Assembly: GCA_030704615.1 (NCBI GenBank)
Contig: CM060733.1
Span: 71,178,001-71,242,000, forward strand
Direction: 5' to 3'
From: Takakia lepidozioides
Taxonomy: Eukaryota > Streptophyta > Takakiopsida > Takakiales > Takakiaceae
Length of the DNA stretch: 64,000 nucleotides
This document shows, one piece after another, positions 30,960 through 42,654 of this stretch; the stretch's first letter is position 1; each line of letters begins with the position of its first letter. The position numbers and the translations under genes were made by a program. The notes under the pieces were generated by a model, which saw only the letters and a list, made by a program, of their open reading frames with translations, did not search any database and was not told the origin of the DNA.

Positions 30960-33900
30960 ATGCCGCCTGAAGGGCGTGGCTCTCTTGAGAGAGACCCCAC
31001 ATCCAGACCGCGGCGGAAGTTGAGAGCTTTGTACTTTGGACGACGGCCAATCTCTCGCATGGCCAAACTTAAGCTCCAGCAGGAGATTCCAGTGTCTTGC
31101 TCACAACCCGCGCCAACTGAAGCCGAGTACTCTCAGGCAAGCCACTTCTGCTTTCGCTTTGTTCGCTTTCGCTTTTGCTTTCGCTTTGTTGTTTCGCTTT
31201 GTTTTCGCATCTTCATCCTGGCATCGCTGGAAGCGTATGGTTGCATCGCAAAAGCAGGAGCTGTTGCGAAGAATGATCAAGGTTTGAGTGGTTAAAAATT
31301 AAGGAAATCCATGCTGAGCTGAGAAGAATGTCTGAGCAGATGAAGTGCCTTCAAAACATTTCACCCTGTTTTCCCGTCTTATGGAATTCCTGATCATTTG
31401 TTCATCGTGTTTCATATTACCGGTTGAGTGAACCTTACATAGTTTGCAATGCGTGTGCAAAGCCGGCAGCTCTGGAGAAGGCTGCTTGTGCATGTCATTC
31501 TTAGGCATTGGTTGGATTTGTTTTCATTGTTGTTCCACGATTGTTGCTATGGTGGTTGTGCTGCTCGTTGCGATGCTGGTTTTGGCACCGATGTTGGTTC
31601 TCACGATTTTTGGGAATGACAAAGTGACGACGAGCCCGGCACGCTGGTGGTATCATCCACAGCTCCAACTCATCGCATGTTTGAATCGCCCAACTTGGGG
31701 CGAGAGGGCAAACTTAAACCTTTTGTTGGTGGACGGGAGGACCTGCAGCGAGAGTACGACATAATAGGCATTGGGGAGGTTGGTGCAGGCAGCATGGCAG
31801 GTGAAGGGCGTGAGGACGTGAGGACAGCAGATCCGGCAATGGAGGTTGTTGATGCACATGCAGTAGGGCCCGCCCACGCAAAGAAGAAGAAGAAAGCTAA
31901 GCACATGCAATCCCCGGCGAGAGAGCCGTCACGGGCTGCGGAGGGGGGAGTGAGTAGTGCGCGCGAGGGTGTCAGTTCGCCTCAATCAAAGGTGGTCGTC
32001 CTGGAGGGCTCCCCTGCTGCTAGCCCTAGTAAGAAACAGAAAGCCCGTGAGAGGGCAAAAGAGAGGGCAAAAGAACAGGCGAGACAGAATGCTAGCCAGG
32101 AGGAAAGAGAAAAGGCCATTGAAGAGGCCAGGGGTGCCCAAATGACAGATGCCAATGTAAGCGAGGGACGCACAGAGACGGTGGATTCCTCCAAGACACC
32201 ACAAAGAGGCAGTAACACACCGGTTAGACCATCGCGGGCAAGAGCAGCCCCTGCAATTACCCATACGGTGGAGAGTGGAGGAGAGGAAAGAACACCAGAA
32301 AGAGCACGGATTGTGCCAGTTCGAGGTGAAGCCGGGGAGAGGGCAGTACAGACGGGGAGAGTGCTCGAGGTGGTTTCGCCGGTGGCTGACCATGTTGAGG
32401 AGGACGACAAAGAACTTTCTGACCAGGATGACATCCTCCCGGACATCCCCAGGCCCCAAACCCGCAGCATACAGGCTGGATTTGGCGGTCCTGGTGGGCT
32501 GCCGGAGAACCCCTCTGCAGCAGACGTCATGTCGGAGGCGGATATGAAGTTGGCCGCTGCCAAGATGTTGGAGGCAACCCACAGCAACATTGGCAGGGTT
32601 CTGGGGGGCATGGTGTACCCAGCCAAGCTTCGGATTCCCCTTTGCCGCTTGGTGTCATTGCAGGTGGTGAGACCTGCCCTCCCAGGCGATATCGACAAGC
32701 TGAAATTCTCTTTCCGGGATGGATATCGAATGGGGTCTGCCGCGTTTTACGTTTCCATTGAGAACGACCACGGAGCTTCCCGTGCCCACACTTCCGATGA
32801 GGTGGACAAATGGGGTCCCCATTCGCAAAGGTGAAATGAGGAGTTCGAGAGAACGATTGCTACTGATCATCTTTTCCAGCACTTGTCCGGTAAGATGTTT
32901 TACGTGTGGGACGGCAATCATTGCCTCCTGGCATGGATGGAGCACATAGCCGAAGCCCACCCCAACGACCTCAATTGGCATTTTGCCGTGGAGTGTGTTG
33001 TGCTGAAGGTCGCAGGGCCCAAAGATCGCAGTCTTCTCAAAGCTGCAATGGCGGACATCAACTCGTAAGTTACAACGCCTCTTGCTTTTGGACCCATCCG
33101 ATTGTAAGTCATTTCATTGCGAATCCTCATATTTGTTGAAAATTCCCATTTCAGTATTGTTTGATGGAAATGTGGCATTGCAGGGTGACTAAGAATGCCT
33201 TCATTGCCACCAATTTGTCCCATATGCTCTTCCGAGTGAAGGATGTCGGGAAGCAGGGGGTGCAAGAGTTTGCCAATTCGCTCAGTGCCGACCTCCTGCG
33301 CAAGTCGGAGGCAAAGGCAGACAGAACCTGGTATAGGCTGAGCATGGATGCCATGGTGGACTACATATTTCGGGTAAAGCTCCTCACTGTTTTGTTGAGC
33401 TAATGTGTCTCTCCTCCCCCAATAGAAGAAAAAGTGTTGAGCAGGATCTCTAATCTTATGTGCGCATTCTTGACAGACGAAAATTCAGCAGGATTTGGCA
33501 CATACGCGGAGGTTCTACATGGAGTCAGAGGAGAAGAATCTAACCCTCCCGGCACTCAAATCGTATCTCAAAGCTGCGGAGGCCAGGGCCCGCATAAAGT
33601 ACAAGTCGCGGATAGTAAAGTACGTGGCCATAGCTGATCCCGCCCTTGGTGCCGACTTTCTGGTGGAGGTGGGGAAGCACTACTCCCGCGCTCTGAAGCC
33701 CACGATGACATTGGAGAAGCTCCATCGTCTAGCCACATCCTGTGTGGATGCAACAGAAAAGGTGATACATTCTTAACCAAATTGTGGTGGCAACAACTCG
33801 TTTTTGTGGTGTTTGGCGCTTACGAATATGCTGGGTGGTTGGACAGACCCGGTGGCTCCAAATCTGGAATGGTTCCCAAAGTACAAGGGACATGTGGAGC

Positions 33901-36900
33901 TTCCCCAAACCGGACAAACTGTCTGACCCCACATTCGACATGTGGATGAACCGCATGACATGGTGGTTTCAGGTACTTCCCCACGCTTCGTTTGGCGCTT
34001 CTACTCTTGTAGGGGGTGGATTCATTGTATTTTTTGAGGAAAACGATCTCATGGAGAATCTCCACAGGTGACGACGAATGCGCAAGAGCAGCTGGACACA
34101 CAAGCACATCGGTTCAAGATGGAGATTTCTCGTGCAGCAGAGAGCCTACGCGACTATGTGACGAGGTACTTTTTGCTCTACAAAACCGACCTATTCTTTC
34201 AGGAGATACCCCATGCCCGCCGGAGCCATGAGATCACCGACCAGCCGAACGCGGACAAAGCAGCAATGCGCCTTCTGTACAGGTACATACGTGATGCCTT
34301 CCTTTCAAGTCCTTGCATTTCAGGATGTTAGAGGCCTCATGTGGCGCATGAAAATTGGTCTTTGGGAAAATGGCGCCGAATTTCCAGTTCAGGGCTCCGA
34401 AAATGGCTAAGTCCCTAGGGTGGCTGGCCCTGAACTGGAAATTCGGCGCCATTTTTCCAGTTTTAGGCCCTATTACCGTTCTGGGACTTAGCCATTTTCG
34501 GGCCGGACCAGGGAAAATGGCGCCGAATTTCCAGTTCAGGGCTCCGAAAACTGCTAAGTCCCTAGGGTGGCTGGCACAAAAAACCGAAATTCGGCGCCAT
34601 TTTTCGAGTTTTAGGCCCTGGCAGTTTTGGAACTTAGCCATTTTCGGGCCAAACCGGGGAAAATGGCGCCGAATTTCCAGTTCCGGGCTCCCAAGATGGC
34701 TAAGTCCCTAGGGTGGCAGTCACCGAAAACCGAAATTCGGCGCCATTTTTCCATTTCTAGGCCCAGTCAGATCCGCCCCAACCTGGGAAAATGGTGCCGA
34801 ATTTGCAGTTCAGGGACCTCATTGTGTTTTTCATGAATGCAGGTACTGCAAGTTCTCCCTTTTGGAGAAAGGTCATCTGTCTTTCGAGCCACCATTCTTC
34901 CTGGCATGGAGGAACCCTGGGGCTGACTCCATGTACACTGACGATATTGTGAAGGAGTGGCATCTGGAACATTTGCGTGATTGCCCTTGGGTATGTGGAC
35001 CTTCCGCCCGGCTCGCTCGACCCATCCGAGTTTCAATTGAAGTTGGATGCTGAGGCCCGACGCAACCGGGCTCCGCTGCCTCCGCTGGGTGCAAAAGAGG
35101 CAAAAGCGCTTGCGAACTCCAGGAAAGCGGCAGAGCTTGCTCAGGCAGGAATTCAGGAGAAATTGAATGAGAAGAATAAAGGCCAAAGGAAAAGGACAAG
35201 GAAACAGGTGAGTACAGTAACACCCAAAAAACAGAAAACCATCGGGGCATCAGAGGGGGCGCAGGAGGGGACCCAAGGGAGTGACTCGGACGACGACTTT
35301 GTTCAAGGTCCTGCGACTGCTGTTGCTGCTACCAAGTCACCGGTCGTCCGGGTTCCCAAGTCAGTTCGGAGTGGGACTGGCTCTGCCAAGAAGTTGGCAT
35401 TTGAGGGCGAGCCTACACGGCGGTATTCGGCGGTGACGTTTACGCACAGGCCAAACCTAGAACCTCCAACCATCATCCAATGTGTCAATGAGAGCTTCCT
35501 TGACGCTCTCGCTGCCAGGGCGAAGAAGGTGGCACACAGCAAGTCTCTAGCGGAGCAGAAAGGGAAAGCCAAGAAGAGGGCTGCCGGTACAGAGCCTAAA
35601 GACACCCTTGGTTTTGAAGCCATGATGGAATTCTTCACGGCTATGAGCACGGATTGCAAGAGCACTCGGGGGGGGGGGTTGAGGTGGAGAGAGCTTGCGA
35701 TATGATTCTCCTCGACATTCCAGATGGGGAGCTGCTAGAGGGCCTGGATGGTGTGCCCACCTAGAACAGGTTTACTGAGGACTACTGGAAAGCCGGGTTT
35801 GGGCTGGCGGAGATGCTCCTGGATGATGGTGGATATGTGGTTGTCCTTGCCACAAGAGGGAAGACCACAGAGAATGCGGTGGCAAGATGGACACCGAAAA
35901 GTGTCACCCCGGTCCTCCTCAGAAAATGGTTCTGCATCAATACACAGGGGTTGCGAACAGAGGGCCAAAGTGTATGTTATCAATCTATTGCATTCACCTT
36001 ATATTGTGGTGTATCTAAACTAGATCCCGGAGTTGATCCCTCTTTTGTTGGATGTGCAGACATTGGTGTTTGAGGCATATTGCTTTGTGAAGAGAGGGTC
36101 TACGTTCAAATTCCGCAACGACGGTCGTCTTGTTGATGCCGCTATGGACCCTGTTACCTACGATGTCCTCTACAACTATGTGCCCCACTCCAGTATGCCG
36201 AAGGACACAAAGACAGGCAAACCGTGGCGGTACAGCCGGACCCAGAGCCCTGCTTTCATCCAAACCCTCATGGAGACGTGCTCGGATGTCCAAGGGCGGA
36301 TTATGGACCTCACATGCGGCACGGGTAAGCCTTCACGTGCTCAGTTTGTCCCTAGCCCGATTGCAATTGCATGCCGCAAGCTATTAACCGCCCGCTTTGT
36401 TCCTCAGGTGCTTCAATGTGGGCAGGGACGTTGTCCGACAGGCATGTGTTTGCCTTCGAGCCAGATACTGCCCTCCACGACTCGGAACTTGCAGCGGCTG
36501 AACGTCTGCCAAAAGAGGAAGAGGCATCCTCGGAGGATGAGGACAAATCTGAGAAGGAGCAGGGGGAGGAACAAGTTGGGATCGAGGCCGAGGAGCCCCC
36601 GGTGTACGAGTGAGTGGTCGCATTGTAAGTTGCCTGCTGATTTCGTGAGGCACCTCCCTTCGCTCTCTTATTTCATTGAAAACCCTTTCTGCTTCTGCTG
36701 GTATTGACATTCTTGAAGTGGATTTGTTCTTATTGTAGGATGCCAAGTACGGCAGGAGGGACGTCTACACCGGAGTTCATGGGCAGGAGGAACATGCCTT
36801 TTTTTGCCAGGGGGGATTTCATGCCTAGTCCAGAAAGGGACTACATCCTTCCTACTTATGCTGCCCGGCTTGCTTCGGTGTCCATTAGGAGGTGTTCCGA

Positions 36901-37195
36901 ACCTAGTCGTGTACAGCAGATTTTAGACGAGGCAAGCCTCAAGAAAATGAAGATGAGGGAGGAGGCAGCAGCTATTAGAGCCCGGGCTCGTAGATTTGTC
37001 TTGGATTCTGCTGAGGAAAGTGGGGGAGAAGAGGCAGAAGATTCCCAGGAGGTGAGGTGGACAGTCCCCCAAGGAGAGGACGGCATTTTTGAGAAGCATA
37101 CTGCAACCGATGCATCACAGAGCTCGGAGGATGGGGGGGATGAGGGGGATGAGGAAGAAGGAGGGCCAAGTTCCTCGGAAGGTGTAGGAGAGTAG
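30960..37195 (+). pseudogene. ParB-like/DNA-methyltransferase-like transposon gene, copy B
   Basis: It is very similar to copy A across all exons: 30960-31136, about 31623-33064, 33184-33373, 33477-33761, 33847-33972, 34068-34282, 34843-35642, 35654-35971, 36060-36324, 36408-36609, 36739-37195. Defects: TGA at 32832-32834 where A has CGA; Cys instead of Arg in the ParB-type DGNHR motif (about 32915); an extra G near 34990; an 11-base intron remnant at 35643-35653; TAG at 35762-35764 where A has TGG. The acceptor before exon 2 is changed from CACAG to CAAAG. The methyltransferase-like motifs DMILLDIPDG and DLTCGTG are the same as in A. GC donor of intron 1 is kept. Confidence 0.8.
34360..34815. 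repeat. Palindrome array inside intron 6 of copy B
   Basis: About seven half units alternate in orientation (GGGAAAATGGCGCCGAATTT, then AAATTCGGCGCCATTTTTCC) with steps of about 73-76 bp and 'AAGTCCCTAGGGTGGC' spacers. Copy A has the same intron filled by 95-bp half units, so the array changed in number and spacing since the copies parted. Confidence 0.9.
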
Positions 37196-37258
37196 TTCCC
37201 ATTCCTGCTATGACAGTTAGGACACACTTGTATAGACGTGGCTTGCCACAAAATTTGC

Positions 37259-37264
37259 AATAAA
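37259..37264 (+). promoter_or_regulatory. Putative poly(A) signal, copy B
   Basis: AATAAA lies 64 bases past the stop of exon 11, in the same surroundings as in copy A. Confidence 0.55.
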
Positions 37265-37329
37265 ATGTTGCATTTCATTGCTATGACGAGTCCACATGAC
37301 CCTATTTCCGTGGACAGACAATTCCAATG

Positions 37330-38720
37330 CACAGGTTGCCCCAAGCTGAACCATCTTTCTCTAATAATGCAGGTGTACTAAATAGATTGCAGGAAATTAA
37401 CCTATCATCACTCAGCTGTGTGTATGTGGCATACGTAACACCCCCTTAACTCTGACAGAATCACAGAAGCATCCCTAATTTATACACTATGATAAAAAGA
37501 TAGCAGGCCTTGCTGGTTTGTACTCTACTATGCTCGAAATTGCATGTGCAATTGACATGAGAAGCCCAATGCAGCAGTGGGACGAGATTCATGATACTGG
37601 AACTAGTATATCAAGAGCAAAGAAGCATCACACACTCAGTGACAGTGGGAGGGATGCATCTGCTCTCTATCAACACTCCAGTAGACCCATGCATCATCTC
37701 CCCTTCTCTCTACATCCTCCCTGGTTTGAAATCAGGCCGACTCCATTCCATTTTCAAAAGTGTTACCTCCTACATCACTCTCACTTGAGAGCCTTTCACA
37801 AAAATGTCAACAACTATCCTAAGTTCCAAGAAAAAAAAGCCCAGTTTCCATGAACTTATCTGTCTTATAATCTTGGTGAAGCGATGGGGTTGCCTGCCTG
37901 AAATGGCACCTCACCATCTTTGTCAGCAGCTACCCTACTCCTCTTTGTCATCTGAATTCATGGCGTTCTAAGAATATCACGCATGCAAGAGCCCTGCACC
38001 TCCTCGGCACTCCATCTGCCAGGTATTCAGAATCCATTAAATGCCGACGGCACTGCCCTATCTACTGGCAGCACTACTGCCATTTGTTGATTAGCTCCTC
38101 TATCCCACCATCTGTGCAAATCTACCCTAAGGTAAGACATTATCTATGACATGAAAGCTTCAGCATCTAAGTACTTCTTGCTTTGTACATTCACACCCCC
38201 TACCTCTCTATTTAAAGATAATTTGCGTCTGCCAATCCAGTGCCCGCATCTCCATGAATGCAATTCAGCTGGCGATTACAGAAGATACACAAGCTGCCTT
38301 GAAGCTCATCCTCCCTGTCATCATGGTCATGAAAGTAACGGCGGCACTGCTGCCCCTCCACCGAGCTGCTTCCCCCGCAACTCCTACACCCTCAGAGATC
38401 GAATCACAGGCGGCACCGCCTCTATGGGGGTTGCTATTCCATATGCACAGGTTGCGTGCATGCATGCACAAAATCCCTTATTATATATGCATGTGACAAA
38501 TTTGTAGCACACATTGTAGATTGTATGCGGTGGAGTTATATAACATAGAATACGACATATTTATTGCATATGCAAATGTTACATCATATGTATATAGAAA
38601 AATAAATAAAAAATCTTAGCTAACAAAATCAGTAGTCAATGGTCAAAGATGCATGTGACCACTAACTCCAACTAATGCACCACCTTAAACTGAAGAGAAT
38701 ACAAGATCCCTGGCCACAGT
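37330..38720. other. No recognisable gene
   Basis: Short frames of up to 118 codons show no family signature. The middle (about 38020-38430) holds scattered GGCACTGCC and GGCGGCACCGCC motifs that may be very old palindrome units. The right part is A/T-rich. Confidence 0.5.
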
Positions 38721-38724
38721 AATA

Positions 38725-38948
38725 GTTTGCAAACTTGTATTCAAGGAAAACAGTTTCATATTAACCAAAATATGGACTTTTGTACTAACAAATGCATATG
38801 TGTCATGTTTGGAACCACCACATTGCATTGTCTGTTTGTAATGCCAAGCAGTTCTATAATTTGAAAACTTGTATGACAGGTACACAAGTTCCATTTTAAC
38901 CAAAATAGGAACTTCTGTACTAACAAATGCTATATGTCATGTTTGGAA
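38725..38948. repeat. Diverged tandem duplication, about 136 bp
   Basis: The segment with AAACTTGTATTCAAGG ... TTAACCAAAATATGGAC ... TGTCATGTTTGGAA (38728-38812) is repeated with changes at about 38862-38947. No coding content. Confidence 0.75.
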
Positions 38949-39040
38949 TAAAGTAGTAACAATATAATTACATGTCACATGCATGAAAATGAACGGCACA
39001 AGTTAGAGGTTCTTTTTTTGTGCATTTCATGTGTCACTAA

Positions 39041-39100
39041 GAAGTTGAACTAGGGTCCTTCTTTAGCATAGCCCTAACCTCTAACTGGCTAAGGGAAGGT
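39041..39100 (-). repeat. tRNA-derived SINE-like head
   Basis: On the minus strand TTAGCCAGTTAGAGG (A-box type, 39078-39092) is followed about 30 bases later by CTAGTTCAACTTC (B-box type). The spacing suits a pol III promoter of tRNA origin. No cloverleaf with acceptor stem is seen, so it is not a functional tRNA gene. Confidence 0.45.
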
Positions 39101-39128
39101 TGGTGGATCTCATAAGCCCCGGCGCATC

Positions 39129-41665
39129 CTAGATGCACGTTGTACATGAAGTACATGTGCTTACAAGGTAGATATGTTTGTTTTTCTTCTTGACAGATAG
39201 CTCATCAAAGTCGGGACAATCACAAGATGGAAACTGACCAATGTATACATTGTAAACCAATCCTGCTCTGGTAGATCCCTCTGTTTGTAGCTGGTAAATT
39301 CTCCCATAACCTGGCTGAGGCACGTTTCTGAATCCACGAACCTCAGCAATAAGAGTCTCCGCTGACTCTTGGTGACTCAAGTGTCGAGGAGTTGGATCCC
39401 GATGCCAAATGCGCACCCCATAGCGTGTAGTGGGATACTTACCCACAGGAAGGACAACACCTTGATGAATATGTTGTTCCACTGGAAGTGGTCCCACAGG
39501 AAAGTTCGGATCAGGAACGTTGGGAGGATGGACTAGTCGAAAACCTGCAAGGGTCAAGTTGTCCACCTCTTCTTGTGTAAGGTTGGTTCCAACCTTCACA
39601 GGCCACACGTTAGGTATACCCGGTTTTCCCAAGCAATAGGATGGCACAGTCCCTCCAACACACGACAAAACATCTGTGGGGCAAAACCAAAAAACTTGCA
39701 GTTTTGGTTCTTTCATGTTCGGTGCTAGTAACTTGCCAGTGAAGCAAGGTGCATGACTTCCTTTACCTTTCCTGATGAGCGCTTTGCATTTATCCTTGGA
39801 AACTCCAACCAAGGCAGAACAACGAACCATGGAAGCAGGACCTGTCCGCTGAATCCTGAACAATGCATCGGAAAAGTCTTGTGTCTCTCTCACTGGATTT
39901 CCCCATTGCATTGGCTGAGGAGGGATAGCAACATGTGAATTTGTCTCACAGAAAGTCGAAGAACCAGGAATGTCATGACTTGATTTGGAGCTGACAAACC
40001 TAGATGGCTAGTGTGGACTAGGCATCCCAGTGGCGCGCACTGGAACAGTCTTTACATTCATATCACACCTCCAAGATTCATTTGGCCCACCATGCTCATC
40101 GCCTAACTTGCGTTTGACTGGAATAGTGCGATTGTCTCCCTCCAATTGAACCCCCCTTGTGTGCATGGGTGTTCCAGCTACTATGCCACGTACAACCTTA
40201 CCCATTTTTGCTGGGCTATTAGATCTAGCTGCTTGACGCAACATGAGCTCCTCTTTGTCGGGCCCTGTCCCCCATGTCTTTCCTGTGGTGTGCCTATAAA
40301 ATGTTGCCTGCTACAAAAGAGCTCGTGACATGTCATGCATGGTGGCCTCATATAGATCCACCTTCATTTTTTTCCCATTGCATGTTGTCTTCCACCAAGC
40401 AGAATGGACTGCCTCAGACAAATTAGTGGTAGGTATATCTGCATCTGCCTCCACATCCATGTCCTCTCTCATCCATTGGCCCCACATTCGATATCTGTAG
40501 TGCCACCATGCAAGCCATGAATCCAGTTTTGGCAGACTCTTTTCTGTGCATGCTCCTGAAGAGAGCCACCAAGCCCGAATTGCAATGTATGTGGTTGTAG
40601 CATCCTCCAAGGTAGCACTATCTTTCCATTCATAACAGAGCTGAGTGTGCCTTTCACGGAAGTCCTCCAAGATATAGTCGTTGGTGTGTCTTCGGAGGCT
40701 TTCAGCCCAATGATATAAAAATGTTATTTCTTTACCTTCCATTGGGACATTGGGATCAGATCCATAAACCCTTCGAACAGCAGCCCAATTCGCTCCTGCT
40801 GCATCCGCCATGAAGCCAGCAAAATTTGGTTTGTTCAAGCCAGCAAGTTTTGCTTGTTCATTGATCATCTCCCAAAATAACACCTGAGCATCTGCATCCT
40901 CTGTTTTCATATCGCAAATGGCAATGGTTTGACCACGGGGGGGAGTTCGTGGATCACTTTTCCATCAAAAGCTCGAGGAAGACACCGAACACGATGCACT
41001 GGAATGTGACTATAGTCCAAGGTAGAGAGCTCTCCTTTTGATCCATTCCTCCAAGCAGTGGCCAAGATACTCAAAATGGACAACACACCAGAAGGAAATG
41101 CAGATGTAGCCTCCCCTGCTAGTCGTGGAGATGAAGATAAACCCCTCGCAAATTCGCAACAATCAAACGTGGTGTTGTCCAATGGAGTTTTCCGAGGCTT
41201 CATGTCGTGAAGCAAGACCGTATGAGCAGATGAGGAAGGTTGAGATCCACAAAATACACTCTTAGAAACCTCAACACAATCTGAATTATGAGACCCCAAG
41301 CTCGCCGAATCTGCAACCTCTTCCTTCAATTTACAACTCCCATTTGTTGCAGCTTGATCGTTCTTTCTTGCAATAGAAGTGTGTCTCTCATCATGTGACT
41401 GTGTATAGCTCGTACCTGTGACACGGTACTTGGAGAAAGTGTCTGGAAACAACTCCCATTGCTTTTGGCCGTCATTGAAAACTGGAAGCAACACTGTGGA
41501 GGCATCATCATCTCCATCATCCTCCAAAAAAACTGAACCCGGAACAAGTTTGAATCTATTGCATAACCAAGGTTCTGGGATAATGCGCTTGTTTCCATTG
41601 CAAGGATAACGAACCACTTTTGCATCAGGTGGACATGAAAGCAATGCATATTTTGGTGTAGACAT
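39129..41665 (-). pseudogene. MULE-like transposase, older copy T3
   Basis: It starts at 41665 (MSTPKYALLSCPP, aligned with the T1 and T2 starts) and keeps VPGSVFLEDD and LDYSHIPVHRVRCLP. Near 40925 a deletion at a C-run removes about 280 residues, including the Cys-rich part and the first core Asp; the remainder resumes at QTIAICDMK. It keeps GFMADAAGANWAAVRRVYG, the NLSEAVHSAWW glutamate, a long linker, and SWIM cysteines (CDCPDF), then a frameshift before the final CKH near 39165. A TAG (from CAG) lies at 40311-40313. Unlike T1 and T2 there is no intron after QWMRE. Confidence 0.8.
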
Positions 41666-41866
41666 TTGGCAATGCCCTCAAAGTTTGAGAGAAGATGCAA
41701 AATGAATAAAAGCGCACATCTTGCAAGACCTTATGCAAATACATTAAATGGCTTACATTACTTATGTGTATCATCAATCCAGAAGGTCCAAATTTTTTGA
41801 GGCATGTGCTCCATCCATATTATTCTCTGACAGAAACAATTAAATGGACTATCCCCTATTTTTAAG

Positions 41867-41882
41867 ACGACGGCGCCGTCGT
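41867..41882. repeat. Perfect 16-bp palindrome upstream of T3
   Basis: ACGACGGCGCCGTCGT is a perfect palindrome with a GGCGCC centre 200 bp upstream of the T3 start. It may be a relic of the array type seen in the other copies. Confidence 0.6.
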
Positions 41883-42389
41883 TGAGATCTTAGAATCCAA
41901 TGTACTGCCTTCTTCTTATGAGCATATGAAACATAAATGCTCTGCATGTTTCCATTTATTTTACAACCAATCGTTGATTAATCGTCCAACTATGAACTGA
42001 CACACTAGATGGCACAATTTATTTACAATCAAATCCCATGACATGTATGTTGATTTGTTCTTTGATTACTCATGTATGAGTAATGAGTACAAGTATTTGT
42101 GGCGACAATTGACTCTAAAACCAATAAATTGATTAAGACACCCATAACAAAATATTTAGTTACTTTATCACTTACTTTATATTGTATTATGAAGGCGCCG
42201 CCACAAAGTAACATGTCAATCGTACAACCATCTTCTGAGGATCCACATGTAACCCATGTAGTCCAAAAAGCACTAACGCCAGAGTGTATAAAAAAGGTTC
42301 ACATTTCAGATTTGGCCAATTTGGCCTTTTTAAGGCCTTAGCTTTCACTACGCCCTCGCCCCCCTTCCCCCCCTGCTCTCCTTGGCGGG

Positions 42390-42447
42390 GGCAGGTTTGA
42401 ACCCGCAACCTAGTGGAAAATACACCACAACCTTACCAACAAGCCAT
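42390..42447 (-). repeat. tRNA-derived SINE-like head
   Basis: On the minus strand TGGCTTGTTGGTAAGG (A-box type) precedes GGTTGCGGGTTCAAACC (B-box type, about 42394-42408). The B box is close to the consensus. There is no intact tRNA fold. Confidence 0.5.
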
Positions 42448-42654
42448 GCTCTATTCAATGAAACAACCTCTACTTTTTTGTTAATAAACTGTTTCTATTC
42501 AGTTAAACTTGTTGCCATTACTACATGACTAACCCGGTATCATTACTACACTAACGTAGTCTAGTATACTTGCACATTATCCCTTGCCACTCCCCCAAAC
42601 AAACACACACAAACTACACAAGCACTTAACACGTCTCTAGTCTCTACACCCTGG

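Larger units (their letters stand above)
25071..37264. mobile_element. Two-gene MULE-like element, copy T2/B
   Basis: This is the clearest example of the element: transposase T2 leftward from 28663 and ParB-MT copy B rightward from 30960, 2.3 kb apart, with palindrome arrays filling most of the space. Both genes run close to full length. The CCCTATTTCCGTGGA sequence after copy B (about 37303) also occurs after copy A (12888-12925), a possible end marker, but I find no inverted match beyond T2. Limits given are coding limits plus the poly(A) signal. Confidence 0.7.

Noticed and set aside
37518-38507. ORFs of 111 and 118 codons
   Set aside because: No family similarity, overlapping frames, low-complexity motifs.
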